From Oceanihabitans sp. 2_MG-2023 (GTDB lineage Bacteria > Bacteroidota > Bacteroidia > Flavobacteriales > Flavobacteriaceae), in assembly GCF_030547245.1 (NCBI RefSeq), contig NZ_JAUOQT010000006.1:1-64000 (forward strand): DNA of 64,000 nt. Direction: 5' to 3'. Shown here piece after piece: positions 51,726-59,422 of this stretch. The notes beneath the pieces are model-generated. The model was not told where the DNA came from and made no database searches. It worked only from the letters and a program-made list of their open reading frames with translations. The position numbers and the translations under genes are program-made. The stretch's first letter is position 1. Each line of letters opens with the position of its first letter.

Positions 51726-53765
51726 TTATTTTTTAATTAAACCGGCCCTTTTTAATAAAGCTTCTGGTTTAGGTTCTTGTCCTCTAAAGCGTTTGTAGAG
51801 CGTCATCGGGTTTTCGGTTCCGCCTTGACTTAGTACGTTGTCTTTAAATTTAGTTGCTACCGTTTTATTGAATATGCCTTCTTCTTTAAAATATTCGAAT
51901 GCGTCTGCATCTAAAACTTCGGCCCACTTGTAGCTGTAATATCCTGAAGAATATCCGCCTTGAAAGATATGTGAAAAAGCAGTGCTCATACAATTTTTAG
52001 CTACATCTGGATATAATTGTGTATCTCCAAATGCTTGTTTTTCATGTGCTTTTACGTTTTCAATTCCCGAGGGATCTACAGCGTGCCAAGACATGTCTAA
52101 TAATCCAAAACTGATTTGACGCAGTGTTTGCATGCCTTCATGAAAAGTTGCAGATTCTTTTATTTTCTCCACCAAATCCATAGGGATTACTTCTCCTGTT
52201 TCATAATGTTTTGCAAAAATTTCAAGAGCTTCTTTTTCGTAACACCAGTTTTCTAAAACTTGGCTAGGTAATTCTACAAAATCCCAAAAAACGTTTGTTC
52301 CCGATAAACTAGGGTAGGTAGTGTTTGCTAACATGCCATGTAAAGCATGGCCAAACTCATGAAAAAGAGTAGTTACTTCATTAAAAGTTAAAAGTGAAGG
52401 TTTACTTTTTGTAGGTTTTGTGAAATTACAAACTATAGATACATGTGGTCTATCGTTAATACCATTTTTAATACTTTGCGATTTGTAGCTTGTCATCCAA
52501 GCGCCATTTCTTTTTCCTTTTCTTGGGAAGAAATCGGCATAGAAAATAGAAACCAATTCTCCATTTTCATCTTTTACTTTATACGTTAAAACATCTTCAT
52601 GATATTTGTCAATAGTATCCATTTCTTCAAATTGTAAACCGAATAATTTGTTAGCAATGATAAAAGAACCTTCAATTACATTTTCTAGTTTGAAGTATGG
52701 TTTTAATTGTTCATCATCTAAATTGAAAAGCTTTTGTTTTAGTTTTTCAGAATAGTATCCAGAATCCCATTTTTGTAAAGTGTCTATGCCATCTAGATCT
52801 TTAGCAAAATTTTCTAGATTGGTATATTCTATTTTGGCCGCAGGTTTCGCTTTTTCTAATAACTCGTTTAAAAAGTTTTTTACTTTTTCTGGTGTTTTTG
52901 CCATACGTTCTTCTAGAACAAAATGCGCATGTGTTTTATAGCCTAAAAGGTTTGCTCTTTTATAGCGAAGCGTTGCAATTTTTAGTACAATATCTTGATT
53001 ATCTAAAGCATCGTTTTTAAAAGCTTTACTTCCTGCTGCTAAGGATAATTCTTTTCGTAATTCTCTATTGTCAGCATAGGTCATAAAAGGAATGTAGCTA
53101 GGGTAGTCTAACGTGATTAGCCATCCTTTTTTTTGTTTAGATTCAGCTAATTGTTTTGCTGCTTCTTTTGCGCCATCTGGTAAACCTGCTAAGTCTTCTT
53201 CTTTTGTAATTAATAATTCGAATTTATTTGTTTCGGCTAAAACATTTTCACCAAATTGTAATTTTAATTTACTTAGTTGCTTGTCTATTTCTCTTAGTTC
53301 TTGTTTTTTGTCCTTAGGAAGATTAGCGCCATTTCGTGAGAAACTTTTATATTTTTTATCTAAAAGGGTTTCTTGTTCTGTAGTTAATTGTAGTTCTGCT
53401 TTATTATCGTAAACCGTTTTTACACGTTGAAACAGTTCTTGGTTAAGCGTAATGTCGTTACCAAATTCGGAAAGCATTGGAGATACCTCTTGTGCTATTT
53501 TTTGAATTTCTTCATTTGTTTCTGCAGCATTAAGATTAAAAAATATGCTGGATATTCTATCTAATTGTTCGCCTGAAAAATCTAAAGCTTCAATAGTGTT
53601 TTCAAAAGTAGGAGCTTTTGTATTATTAACAATAGTATCTATTTCAGCTTTTGCATTTTCTATTCCTAATTTAAATGCCGGAAGGAAATCGGAAGTAGCT
53701 ATTTTAGAAAAAGGAGCAGTTTGAAATTCTGTTGTGAATTTATTTGTAAGTATATTCTGTGACAT
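51726..53765 (-). CDS. M3 family oligopeptidase (Dcp/OpdA-like)
   Basis: A 679-residue zinc metallopeptidase that degrades oligopeptides. The zinc motif HEFGH is at about 469-473 within TLFHEFGHALHGM, and ELPSQVLENW supplies the third ligand glutamate at the usual spacing. The C-terminal GGYSSGYYSYKWAEVLDADAF in parts binds substrate. No signal peptide, so cytoplasmic. The whole length fits dipeptidyl carboxypeptidase and oligopeptidase A; the two cannot be told apart by eye. It leads a four-gene operon on the minus strand. Confidence 0.93.
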   Translation of the reverse strand: MSQNILTNKFTTEFQTAPFSKIATSDFLPAFKLGIENAKAEIDTIVNNTKAPTFENTIEALDFSGEQLDRISSIFFNLNAAETNEEIQKIAQEVSPMLSEFGNDITLNQELFQRVKTVYDNKAELQLTTEQETLLDKKYKSFSRNGANLPKDKKQELREIDKQLSKLKLQFGENVLAETNKFELLITKEEDLAGLPDGAKEAAKQLAESKQKKGWLITLDYPSYIPFMTYADNRELRKELSLAAGSKAFKNDALDNQDIVLKIATLRYKRANLLGYKTHAHFVLEERMAKTPEKVKNFLNELLEKAKPAAKIEYTNLENFAKDLDGIDTLQKWDSGYYSEKLKQKLFNLDDEQLKPYFKLENVIEGSFIIANKLFGLQFEEMDTIDKYHEDVLTYKVKDENGELVSIFYADFFPRKGKRNGAWMTSYKSQSIKNGINDRPHVSIVCNFTKPTKSKPSLLTFNEVTTLFHEFGHALHGMLANTTYPSLSGTNVFWDFVELPSQVLENWCYEKEALEIFAKHYETGEVIPMDLVEKIKESATFHEGMQTLRQISFGLLDMSWHAVDPSGIENVKAHEKQAFGDTQLYPDVAKNCMSTAFSHIFQGGYSSGYYSYKWAEVLDADAFEYFKEEGIFNKTVATKFKDNVLSQGGTENPMTLYKRFRGQEPKPEALLKRAGLIKK

Positions 53766-53799
53766 TTTGTAATTTTATGTTAAAAGCAGACTTTAATAA

Positions 53800-53828
53800 T
53801 TGTGTATAGTAAATAGTTTATATCTTTG
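53800..53828 (+). promoter_or_regulatory. Promoter of candidate small RNA 1 (TTG - 18 bp - TATCTTTG)
   Basis: TTG at 53800-53802 and TATCTTTG at 53821-53828 match the Bacteroidetes consensus with an 18-bp spacer, on the plus strand in a gap flanked only by minus-strand genes. No coding sequence follows it. A diverged equivalent precedes unit 2 (AACATTTG at 54018-54025). Confidence 0.55.
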
Positions 53829-53831
53829 TAA

Positions 53832-53919
53832 AGATTTTTTCATATAGAGCTGGTTACTCGTTGATAAAATTATTGATTAATAGCTAAAAACCTTGATGTA
53901 AATCAAGGTTTTTTTTTTT
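53832..53919 (+). ncRNA. Candidate small RNA, unit 1
   Basis: A plus-strand unit of about 88 nt runs from just after a consensus promoter to a strong terminator. It starts with TTTTTTCAT, then a small hairpin GAG-N7-CTC (from about 53847), a 13-nt segment ATTGATTAATAGC (53872-53884), and the terminator. Every one of these parts recurs in the same order in the second unit about 196 bases downstream. No start codon with a sensible frame is present, so an RNA product is more likely than a peptide. A match to a known Rfam family, such as flavo-1, has not been tested. Confidence 0.45.
53886..53919 (+). terminator. Rho-independent terminator of candidate small RNA 1
   Basis: AAAAACCTTGAT/ATCAAGGTTTTT with loop GTAA, followed by an unbroken T run to 53919. 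No plus-strand gene lies upstream except the proposed small RNA, so the terminator has no other client. Confidence 0.8.
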
Positions 53920-54028
53920 GGTAAAAAACAAAAAAAACACTTAAACGGATTTATGTGCTTTTAATCGAAAAAAATAAATACACTCCTTTTTTTATTAAGA
54001 ATAATGTGAAATAGTTGAACATTTGCAT

Positions 54029-54110
54029 AAGTTTTTTCATGTGAGATATCATCTCATGTTTAAGAAATTGATTAATAGCGTTATAACCTCAAGAGCAATC
54101 TTGAGGTTAT
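54029..54110 (+). ncRNA. Candidate small RNA, unit 2 (diverged tandem copy)
   Basis: This repeats unit 1: TTTTTTCAT (54032-54040), a hairpin TGAGAT-ATC-ATCTCA (about 54042-54056) in the place of GAG-N7-CTC, the identical core ATTGATTAATAGC (54067-54079), and a hairpin ATAACCTCAAG/CTTGAGGTTAT (54083-54110). The hairpin sequences differ while pairing is kept. The promoter-like element is AACATTTG and the T tract after the final hairpin is weaker, so this copy may be poorly expressed. It ends beside the purE stop codon. Confidence 0.35.
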
Positions 54111-54114
54111 TTAG

Positions 54115-54591
54115 TTATAGACTTTTCGCTGATTCAATTACTTTAATTTTTAAACCTTCTTTGTAAGCAATTACTTTATCTAGTACGCTTTTATTAGAAG
54201 TAGCAATAATTTGTGCAGCAAGTATTCCTGCGTTTTTAGCTCCATTTAAAGCGACAGTTGCCACAGGAACTCCTCCAGGCATTTGAAGAATAGACAAGAC
54301 AGAGTCCCACCCATCTATAGAATTACTGCTTTTTACAGGAACTCCAATAACGGGAAGAGGAGATAAAGAAGCAATCATTCCTGGTAAATGTGCAGCGCCA
54401 CCAGCTCCAGCAATAATAACGGCAATGCCATTATTGTGTGCGTTTTTACCATAGTCGAACATTTTTTCTGGTGTTCGGTGTGCAGAAACAATATCCACTT
54501 CTACTTCTAAATCAAAGCCCTTTAAAATATCTATGGCTTCTTGCATTACTGGAAGGTCACTTTTACTTCCCATGATTACTCCTACTTTCAT
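54115..54591 (-). CDS. purE: N5-carboxyaminoimidazole ribonucleotide mutase
   Basis: A 158-residue class I PurE of purine synthesis that converts N5-CAIR to CAIR. The signature GVIMGSKSDLPVMQEA is at 4-19, followed by VDIVSAHRTPEKMFDY with the active-site histidine (about 41), and AGAGGAAHLPGMIAS. It lies 46 bases downstream of purK, its partner in the pathway, on the same strand. A hairpin belonging to candidate small RNA 2 abuts its stop codon. Confidence 0.97.
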   Translation of the reverse strand: MKVGVIMGSKSDLPVMQEAIDILKGFDLEVEVDIVSAHRTPEKMFDYGKNAHNNGIAVIIAGAGGAAHLPGMIASLSPLPVIGVPVKSSNSIDGWDSVLSILQMPGGVPVATVALNGAKNAGILAAQIIATSNKSVLDKVIAYKEGLKIKVIESAKSL

Positions 54592-54637
54592 AATATGTAT
54601 TAATGTTTTATATCAAAAATCTTAAATTAAAATGGAT

Positions 54638-55792
54638 TTAATTACTTATCACTTTAATCGTATTCTTCACTTTTTCAGCAACTTTACGTGCTTCATTTAT
54701 ATCTGGATGAACAATAGTAACATGTCCCATTTTACGAAAAGGGCGTGTTTCTTTTTTACCATATATATGAGGTGTTACGCCTTCCATACTCATAATCTCT
54801 TCTATGTTTTGGTAAACGACATTACCTGTGTAGCCTTCTGCTCCAACAAGGTTTACTATAATTCCGCCAGCTTTATTTGCTGTACTTCCTAATGGGAGAT
54901 TTAAAATTGCTCTTATATGTTGTTCAAATTGCGAAGTGTAATTAGCTTCAATAGTTTGATGTCCAGAATTGTGCGGTCTTGGAGCAACTTCGTTGATTAG
55001 AATTTTATTGTCTTGTGTTAAAAACATTTCGACTGCTAATACACCAACATGATTAAATGCTTCTGATGTTTTTAAAGCAACTTCTTCTGCCTTTTTTGCA
55101 ATTTCCGGATCTATTCTAGCCGGACAAATTACATATTCTACTTGGTTTGCTTCAGGATGAAATTCCATTTCTACCACTGGAAAAGTTTTTACTTCACCTT
55201 TAGCATTTCTAGAAACTATGATTGCTAATTCGTTTTTAAACGGAATTAATTCTTCTGCAATACATTCTCCTTTTGGTAAATCTTTTAAGTCTTCCAGACT
55301 TCTCACCACTTTTACACCATTACCATCATAGCCAAATTGAGCCGCTTTCCATACAAAAGGAAAATGTAATCCTCCATTATCTACTGCGTCTTCAATTTCG
55401 GAAATGTAAGCGAAACGAGAAAAAGGAGCTGTTGGTAAATTATGATCTATATAAAACAATTTTTGTTTTGCTTTATTTTGGATAACTCGAAGCGTTTTAG
55501 ATGCAGGATATACGGTAATTCCTTCTTTTTCTAATTTTTCAAGTGCATCTATATTTACGTTTTCAATTTCAATAGTTAGTACATCTACCTGTTTGCCAAA
55601 GCTGTAAACCGTGTCAAAATCCATTAGGCTTCCTAGATGAAATTCATTGCTTCCTATTTTGCAAGGAGCTTCTGTACTACCATCTAAAATACAAGTGTAA
55701 ATATCTAATTTTCTAGTTTCGGTGAGTAGCATTTTTCCAAGCTGCCCTCCGCCAAGAATACCAAGTTTAAAATTTGAAGAAAAATAATTCAT
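54638..55792 (-). CDS. purK: N5-carboxyaminoimidazole ribonucleotide synthase
   Basis: A 384-residue ATP-grasp enzyme that makes N5-CAIR from AIR, bicarbonate and ATP. The N-terminal LGILGGGQLGKMLLTE (about 10-25) is diagnostic for PurK. The ATP-grasp domain has FVWKAAQFGYDGNGVKVV, and the metal-binding site is in INEVAPRPHNSGH (about 264-276). It forms an operon with purE. Upstream, a TATTTTTG element is followed by a small CCAC/GTGG hairpin in the leader. Confidence 0.97.
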   Translation of the reverse strand: MNYFSSNFKLGILGGGQLGKMLLTETRKLDIYTCILDGSTEAPCKIGSNEFHLGSLMDFDTVYSFGKQVDVLTIEIENVNIDALEKLEKEGITVYPASKTLRVIQNKAKQKLFYIDHNLPTAPFSRFAYISEIEDAVDNGGLHFPFVWKAAQFGYDGNGVKVVRSLEDLKDLPKGECIAEELIPFKNELAIIVSRNAKGEVKTFPVVEMEFHPEANQVEYVICPARIDPEIAKKAEEVALKTSEAFNHVGVLAVEMFLTQDNKILINEVAPRPHNSGHQTIEANYTSQFEQHIRAILNLPLGSTANKAGGIIVNLVGAEGYTGNVVYQNIEEIMSMEGVTPHIYGKKETRPFRKMGHVTIVHPDINEARKVAEKVKNTIKVISN

Positions 55793-55844
55793 TTTATTGC
55801 CACGAAAGTGGTAAACTTTAAGTTATAAAAATCGTACTATTTTA

Positions 55845-55852
55845 CAAAAATA
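55845..55852 (-). promoter_or_regulatory. -7 element TATTTTTG of purK-purE
   Basis: A perfect TAnnTTTG on the minus strand about 53 bases before the purK ATG. The leader between them contains a 4-bp hairpin at 55800-55811. Confidence 0.45.
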
Positions 55853-55880
55853 CACTTAAAATTAGAATGAGTTTTAAAAA

Positions 55881-55909
55881 CTTCCAGTTTCTAGCTTCAG
55901 ACTTCAAAC
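55881..55909. repeat. Degenerate heptanucleotide repeat upstream of hpt-adk
   Basis: Four 7-base units (CTTCCAG, TTTCTAG, CTTCAGA, CTTCAAA) run in tandem, sharing the pattern YTTCnAR with drift. They lie just upstream of the promoter of the fused purine salvage gene. Confidence 0.6.
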
Positions 55910-55918
55910 TAAAAGAAT

Positions 55919-55926
55919 TATCTTTG
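55919..55926 (+). promoter_or_regulatory. -7 element TATCTTTG of the hpt-adk fusion gene
   Basis: A perfect TAnnTTTG 33 bases before the ATG at 55959. Confidence 0.5.
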
Positions 55927-55958
55927 CTTAGAATTAATTAAAAACAAGTTAGTCTTAC

Positions 55959-57068
55959 ATGATTAAGCTAGACGATTTATATTTTAAACCATTTATTTCC
56001 GCAGAAAAAATTGATGCTGCTGTACAAAAAATGGCAGACGATATTGCTGCAGACCTAGGAGACGAAGTGCCCGTATTTGTTGGTATTTTAAATGGCTCTT
56101 TTATGTTGGTCAGTGATTTTGTGAAAAAATACCCGAAACCTTGCGAAGTTACTTTTATAAAATTAGCTTCTTATGAAGGTATAAAATCTTCAGACGACAT
56201 ACAAAGACTGATTGGCTTAACGCAAGATTTAACAGGACGTACTGTTGTGATTTTAGAAGATATTATAGATTCTGGAAAAACGCTAGCTGAGGTACATCGC
56301 ATATTTAAAAATGAAAATGCGAAATCTTTGTTAATAGCTACTTTGTTTTTTAAGCCAGAAGCATATAAAAAAGACTTTAAACTACATTATGTAGGTATTG
56401 AAATTCCAGATAAATTTATAGTTGGTTATGGATTAGACTATAATAATTTAGGAAGAGATTTACCTGAAATATATCAATTAAAAACCACACAACACATGAC
56501 AAACTTAGTGCTATTTGGACCTCCAGGAGCAGGAAAAGGAACGCAAGCTAATTTTTTAAAGGAAAAGTATAATTTAGTACACATCTCTACTGGAGATGTA
56601 TTTCGTTTTAATATAAAAAATAAAACAGCTTTGGGTATGTTAGCGAAATCTTTTATGGATAAAGGAGAGTTGGTTCCAGACCAAGTGACTATAGACATGT
56701 TAGAAGCTGAAGTAGAAAAAAATGCTGACGCTAAAGGTTTTATTTTTGATGGTTTTCCTCGAACTAATGCACAAGCCGAAGCTTTAGATAATTTGATGAA
56801 ATGTAAAGATTCGCAAATTAATGCAATGGTTGCACTAGAGGTCGATGATGAGGTCTTAGTACAACGTTTATTAGAACGTGGTAAAACTAGTGGAAGAGCA
56901 GATGATGCAGACGAGAATATAATTAGAAATAGAATTAAAGAATACTACAATAAAACAGCTATTCTTAAAAATTTCTATACAGCACAAGATAAATATTTTG
57001 GTGTGGATGGTGTTGGTAGTATCGAAGATATTACAAAGCGATTAAATAAAGTAATAGATAAACTATAA
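55959..57068 (+). CDS. adk: Hypoxanthine phosphoribosyltransferase-adenylate kinase fusion
   Basis: One 369-residue polypeptide carries two enzymes. Residues 1-179 are a hypoxanthine/guanine phosphoribosyltransferase (FVGILNGSFMLVSD; PRPP motif VVILEDIIDSGKTL). Residues 180-369 are adenylate kinase, beginning exactly at an internal methionine (MTNLVLFGPPGAGKGTQANF) with P-loop GPPGAGKGT and GFIFDGFPRTNAQAEA. The LID is the short form without zinc cysteines. The fusion couples purine base salvage with AMP phosphorylation and recurs in Flavobacteriaceae. Internal initiation at the second methionine is possible. The obg gene follows in the same direction. Confidence 0.95.
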   Translation: MIKLDDLYFKPFISAEKIDAAVQKMADDIAADLGDEVPVFVGILNGSFMLVSDFVKKYPKPCEVTFIKLASYEGIKSSDDIQRLIGLTQDLTGRTVVILEDIIDSGKTLAEVHRIFKNENAKSLLIATLFFKPEAYKKDFKLHYVGIEIPDKFIVGYGLDYNNLGRDLPEIYQLKTTQHMTNLVLFGPPGAGKGTQANFLKEKYNLVHISTGDVFRFNIKNKTALGMLAKSFMDKGELVPDQVTIDMLEAEVEKNADAKGFIFDGFPRTNAQAEALDNLMKCKDSQINAMVALEVDDEVLVQRLLERGKTSGRADDADENIIRNRIKEYYNKTAILKNFYTAQDKYFGVDGVGSIEDITKRLNKVIDKL

Positions 57069-57103
57069 AACACATTTGTTTTAGTTAATAAGTAAGAGTG
57101 AAA

Positions 57104-57135
57104 ACTTTTTAACTTTTAACTTTTTAACTTTTAAC
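57104..57135. repeat. 15-bp tandem repeat of ACTTTTTA-ACTTTTA
   Basis: Two perfect 15-base units, each made of an 8-mer ACTTTTTA and a 7-mer ACTTTTA, fill the leader right before obg. The basic period is again about seven bases. Confidence 0.75.
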
Positions 57136-57141
57136 GGTATT

Positions 57142-58140
57142 ATGACTGAGGGAAATTTTGTTGACTACGTGAAAATGCATGTTTCTTCTGGAAAAGGAGG
57201 ACAAGGATCTACGCATTTACATCGTGAGAAATATTTAGAGAAAGGTGGCCCAGATGGAGGCGATGGTGGTCGTGGTGGTCATATCATTCTTAGAGGAAAC
57301 TCTAATCTTTGGACACTTTTGCACTTAAAATTTAAAAGGCACATACGCGCTACTCATGGAGGTAACGGAAGTAGTGGAAGAAGTTCTGGGGCAGATGGAG
57401 AAGACCAGTATGTAGATGTGCCATTAGGAACGGTAGTTAGAGATACAGAAACCAACGAAGTATTATTTGAAATTACCGAAGAAGGAGAAGAAAGAATTGT
57501 AGCCGAGGGAGGAAAAGGTGGCCGTGGTAACTGGCACTTTAAAAGTTCTACCAATCAAACGCCTCGTTATGCACAACCTGGAATTCCGTTAGAAGAAAAA
57601 GACATTACATTAGAACTTAAATTACTCGCAGATGTTGGCTTAGTTGGTTTTCCAAATGCAGGAAAATCGACATTGCTTTCTGTAGTTACATCTGCAAAAC
57701 CTAAAATTGCAGATTATGAATTTACAACGCTTAAACCAAATTTAGGTATTGTAAAACATAGAGAATTTCAAACTTTTGTAATGGCAGATATTCCTGGTAT
57801 TATTGAAGGAGCTGCAGAAGGAAAAGGGCTCGGTTATTACTTTTTACGTCATATTGAACGTAATTCTATACTTTTGTTTTTAATTCCTGCAGATGCAGAA
57901 GATATTAAAAAACAATACGATATCCTTTTAGATGAACTAAGACGTTACAATCCAGAAATGTTAGACAAAGAACGTATGATTGCGATCTCTAAATGTGATA
58001 TGTTAGACGATGAATTAAAGGCAGAATTAAAAGAAGAATTAGATAATAACTTACCAATTGATTATATGTTTATCTCCTCTGTTGCACAGCAAGGCTTAAC
58101 AGAGCTTAATGATAAACTCTGGAAAATGTTAAATGACTAA
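57142..58140 (+). CDS. obg: GTPase Obg (ObgE/CgtA)
   Basis: A 332-residue essential ribosome-assembly and stress GTPase. The glycine-rich Obg fold covers 1-160 ([19 protein letters not shown]). The G domain starts near 162 with G1 [14 protein letters not shown]3 [16 protein letters not shown] and G4 region ISKCDML. The C-terminal OCT domain of some Obg proteins is missing, as is usual in this group. It follows the hpt-adk fusion with a repeat-filled 73-base gap and precedes a channel gene by 8 bases. Confidence 0.97.
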   Translation: MTEGNFVDYVKMHVSSGKGGQGSTHLHREKYLEKGGPDGGDGGRGGHIILRGNSNLWTLLHLKFKRHIRATHGGNGSSGRSSGADGEDQYVDVPLGTVVRDTETNEVLFEITEEGEERIVAEGGKGGRGNWHFKSSTNQTPRYAQPGIPLEEKDITLELKLLADVGLVGFPNAGKSTLLSVVTSAKPKIADYEFTTLKPNLGIVKHREFQTFVMADIPGIIEGAAEGKGLGYYFLRHIERNSILLFLIPADAEDIKKQYDILLDELRRYNPEMLDKERMIAISKCDMLDDELKAELKEELDNNLPIDYMFISSVAQQGLTELNDKLWKMLND

Positions 58141-58148
58141 GTAATACC

Positions 58149-58859
58149 ATGAAAGCCTATATTAAAAGTATAGTTGAAATAAATGACAATAAATTAAGCA
58201 GGTATTTTGCTTTGTTTATACAAGCGTTAATTTTAGTTTCTATTGTTACTTTTTCTGTTGAAACCATTCCAGATCTTAAACCGCAAACGAGAAAGACTCT
58301 TCAGTATATTGAACTGTTTAGTGTACTTATTTTTTCTGTAGAATACTTTTTAAGAATTTATGTTGCCGATAATAAGACTAAATTTATATTTAGCTTTTAT
58401 GGAATAATAGATCTTCTTGCTATTCTTCCTTTTTACTTGTCTTTTGGTTTAGACTTACGATCCTTAAGAGCTTTACGTTTTTTACGTTTATTTAGAGTGT
58501 TAAAATTAGTGCGTTATAATAGGGCAATGAACCACTTTACTAGAGCAATAAAATCTGCAAAAGAAGAAATATTACTCTTTATTCTTATAACACTTATTTT
58601 AATATATTTTTCTGCAGTAGGGATTTATTACTTTGAAAGCCAGGCGCAACCGGAACATTTTTCTTCTATTTTTGATAGCTTATGGTGGGCAATTATAACC
58701 TTAACCACAGTTGGTTATGGAGATGTTTACCCAATTACTGTAGGAGGTAAAGTGTTTACATTTATTATTTTAATGATTGGTTTAGGTATTGTAGCTATTC
58801 CAACAGGTATTATTTCCTCAGCTTTAACGAAATCTATAGATAAAAAGGATAAATTTTGA
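58149..58859 (+). CDS. Voltage-gated potassium channel (six-helix)
   Basis: A 236-residue ion channel subunit. Four sensor helices come first, with the S4 arginines in LRSLRALRFLRLFRVLKLVR (about 98-117). S5 is ILLFILITLILIYFSAVGIY. The pore helix and selectivity filter read LTTVGYGDVYPI (about 194-205), and S6 contains the GLGIVAIPTGIISS hinge. The TVGYGD filter shows potassium selectivity. There is no cytoplasmic RCK domain. It starts 8 bases after obg and overlaps or abuts the next lipoprotein gene, so all three may be one transcript. Confidence 0.93.
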   Translation: MKAYIKSIVEINDNKLSRYFALFIQALILVSIVTFSVETIPDLKPQTRKTLQYIELFSVLIFSVEYFLRIYVADNKTKFIFSFYGIIDLLAILPFYLSFGLDLRSLRALRFLRLFRVLKLVRYNRAMNHFTRAIKSAKEEILLFILITLILIYFSAVGIYYFESQAQPEHFSSIFDSLWWAIITLTTVGYGDVYPITVGGKVFTFIILMIGLGIVAIPTGIISSALTKSIDKKDKF

Positions 58860-58882
58860 TTAATTTTAAGGAAAAGAATTCC

Positions 58883-59407
58883 ATGAAATGTATTAAAATA
58901 GTATTTTTTATTTTCTTAATTACTGCTTGTGCTCCAATTTATGTAGTAAGTGATTTTGAAAAAGATACCGACTTTTCTAAATATAAAACCTATAATTATT
59001 ATTCCGATATAGATACTGGTTTAAGTGAGCTTGATTTTAAACGATTGTTAAATGTATTAGATAATCAATTACAAATTAAAGGGTTTAGACTTTCTGAAAA
59101 CCCAGATTTCTATATAGATATTAATAGTAAAGAATACCCACAAGAACAGCGAAGTACAGTTGGAGTAGGAGTTGGTGGAACAAACAGAAATGTAGGAGGA
59201 GGCGTTTCTATTGGGATCCCTGTTGGGCAAACAAAAATTACAAGGCAAATTGTATTCGACTTTGTAGACGAAAAAGGAATTGGACTTTTTTGGCAAGCAG
59301 AAACCGAAAGTGCTTTCAATCCTAATGCAATACCAGAAAAGCGAGAATCTGTGCTTCAGGCTGTTGTAGAAAAAATGTTGGCGAAATATCCTCCCGAAAC
59401 TAAATAA
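58883..59407 (+). CDS. DUF4136 domain lipoprotein
   Basis: A 174-residue lipoprotein from the ATG at 58883. A TTG nine codons upstream lies in the end of the channel gene and is less likely. The signal MKCIKIVFFIFLITACAPIY puts the lipidated cysteine at about residue 16. The mature DUF4136 domain begins DTDFSKYKTYNYY and includes a glycine-rich turn (VGVGVGGTNRNVGGGVSIG) and GLFWQAETES. The domain is widespread in Bacteroidetes and its role is unknown. An AAGGAAAAG purine tract precedes the start. Confidence 0.87.
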   Translation: MKCIKIVFFIFLITACAPIYVVSDFEKDTDFSKYKTYNYYSDIDTGLSELDFKRLLNVLDNQLQIKGFRLSENPDFYIDINSKEYPQEQRSTVGVGVGGTNRNVGGGVSIGIPVGQTKITRQIVFDFVDEKGIGLFWQAETESAFNPNAIPEKRESVLQAVVEKMLAKYPPETK

Positions 59408-59422
59408 GGAAATTTACAATTT

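Noticed and set aside
53920-54017. Small gene between the two RNA units
   Set aside because: AT-rich with many stops in all frames and no ribosome-binding context; nothing coding seen.
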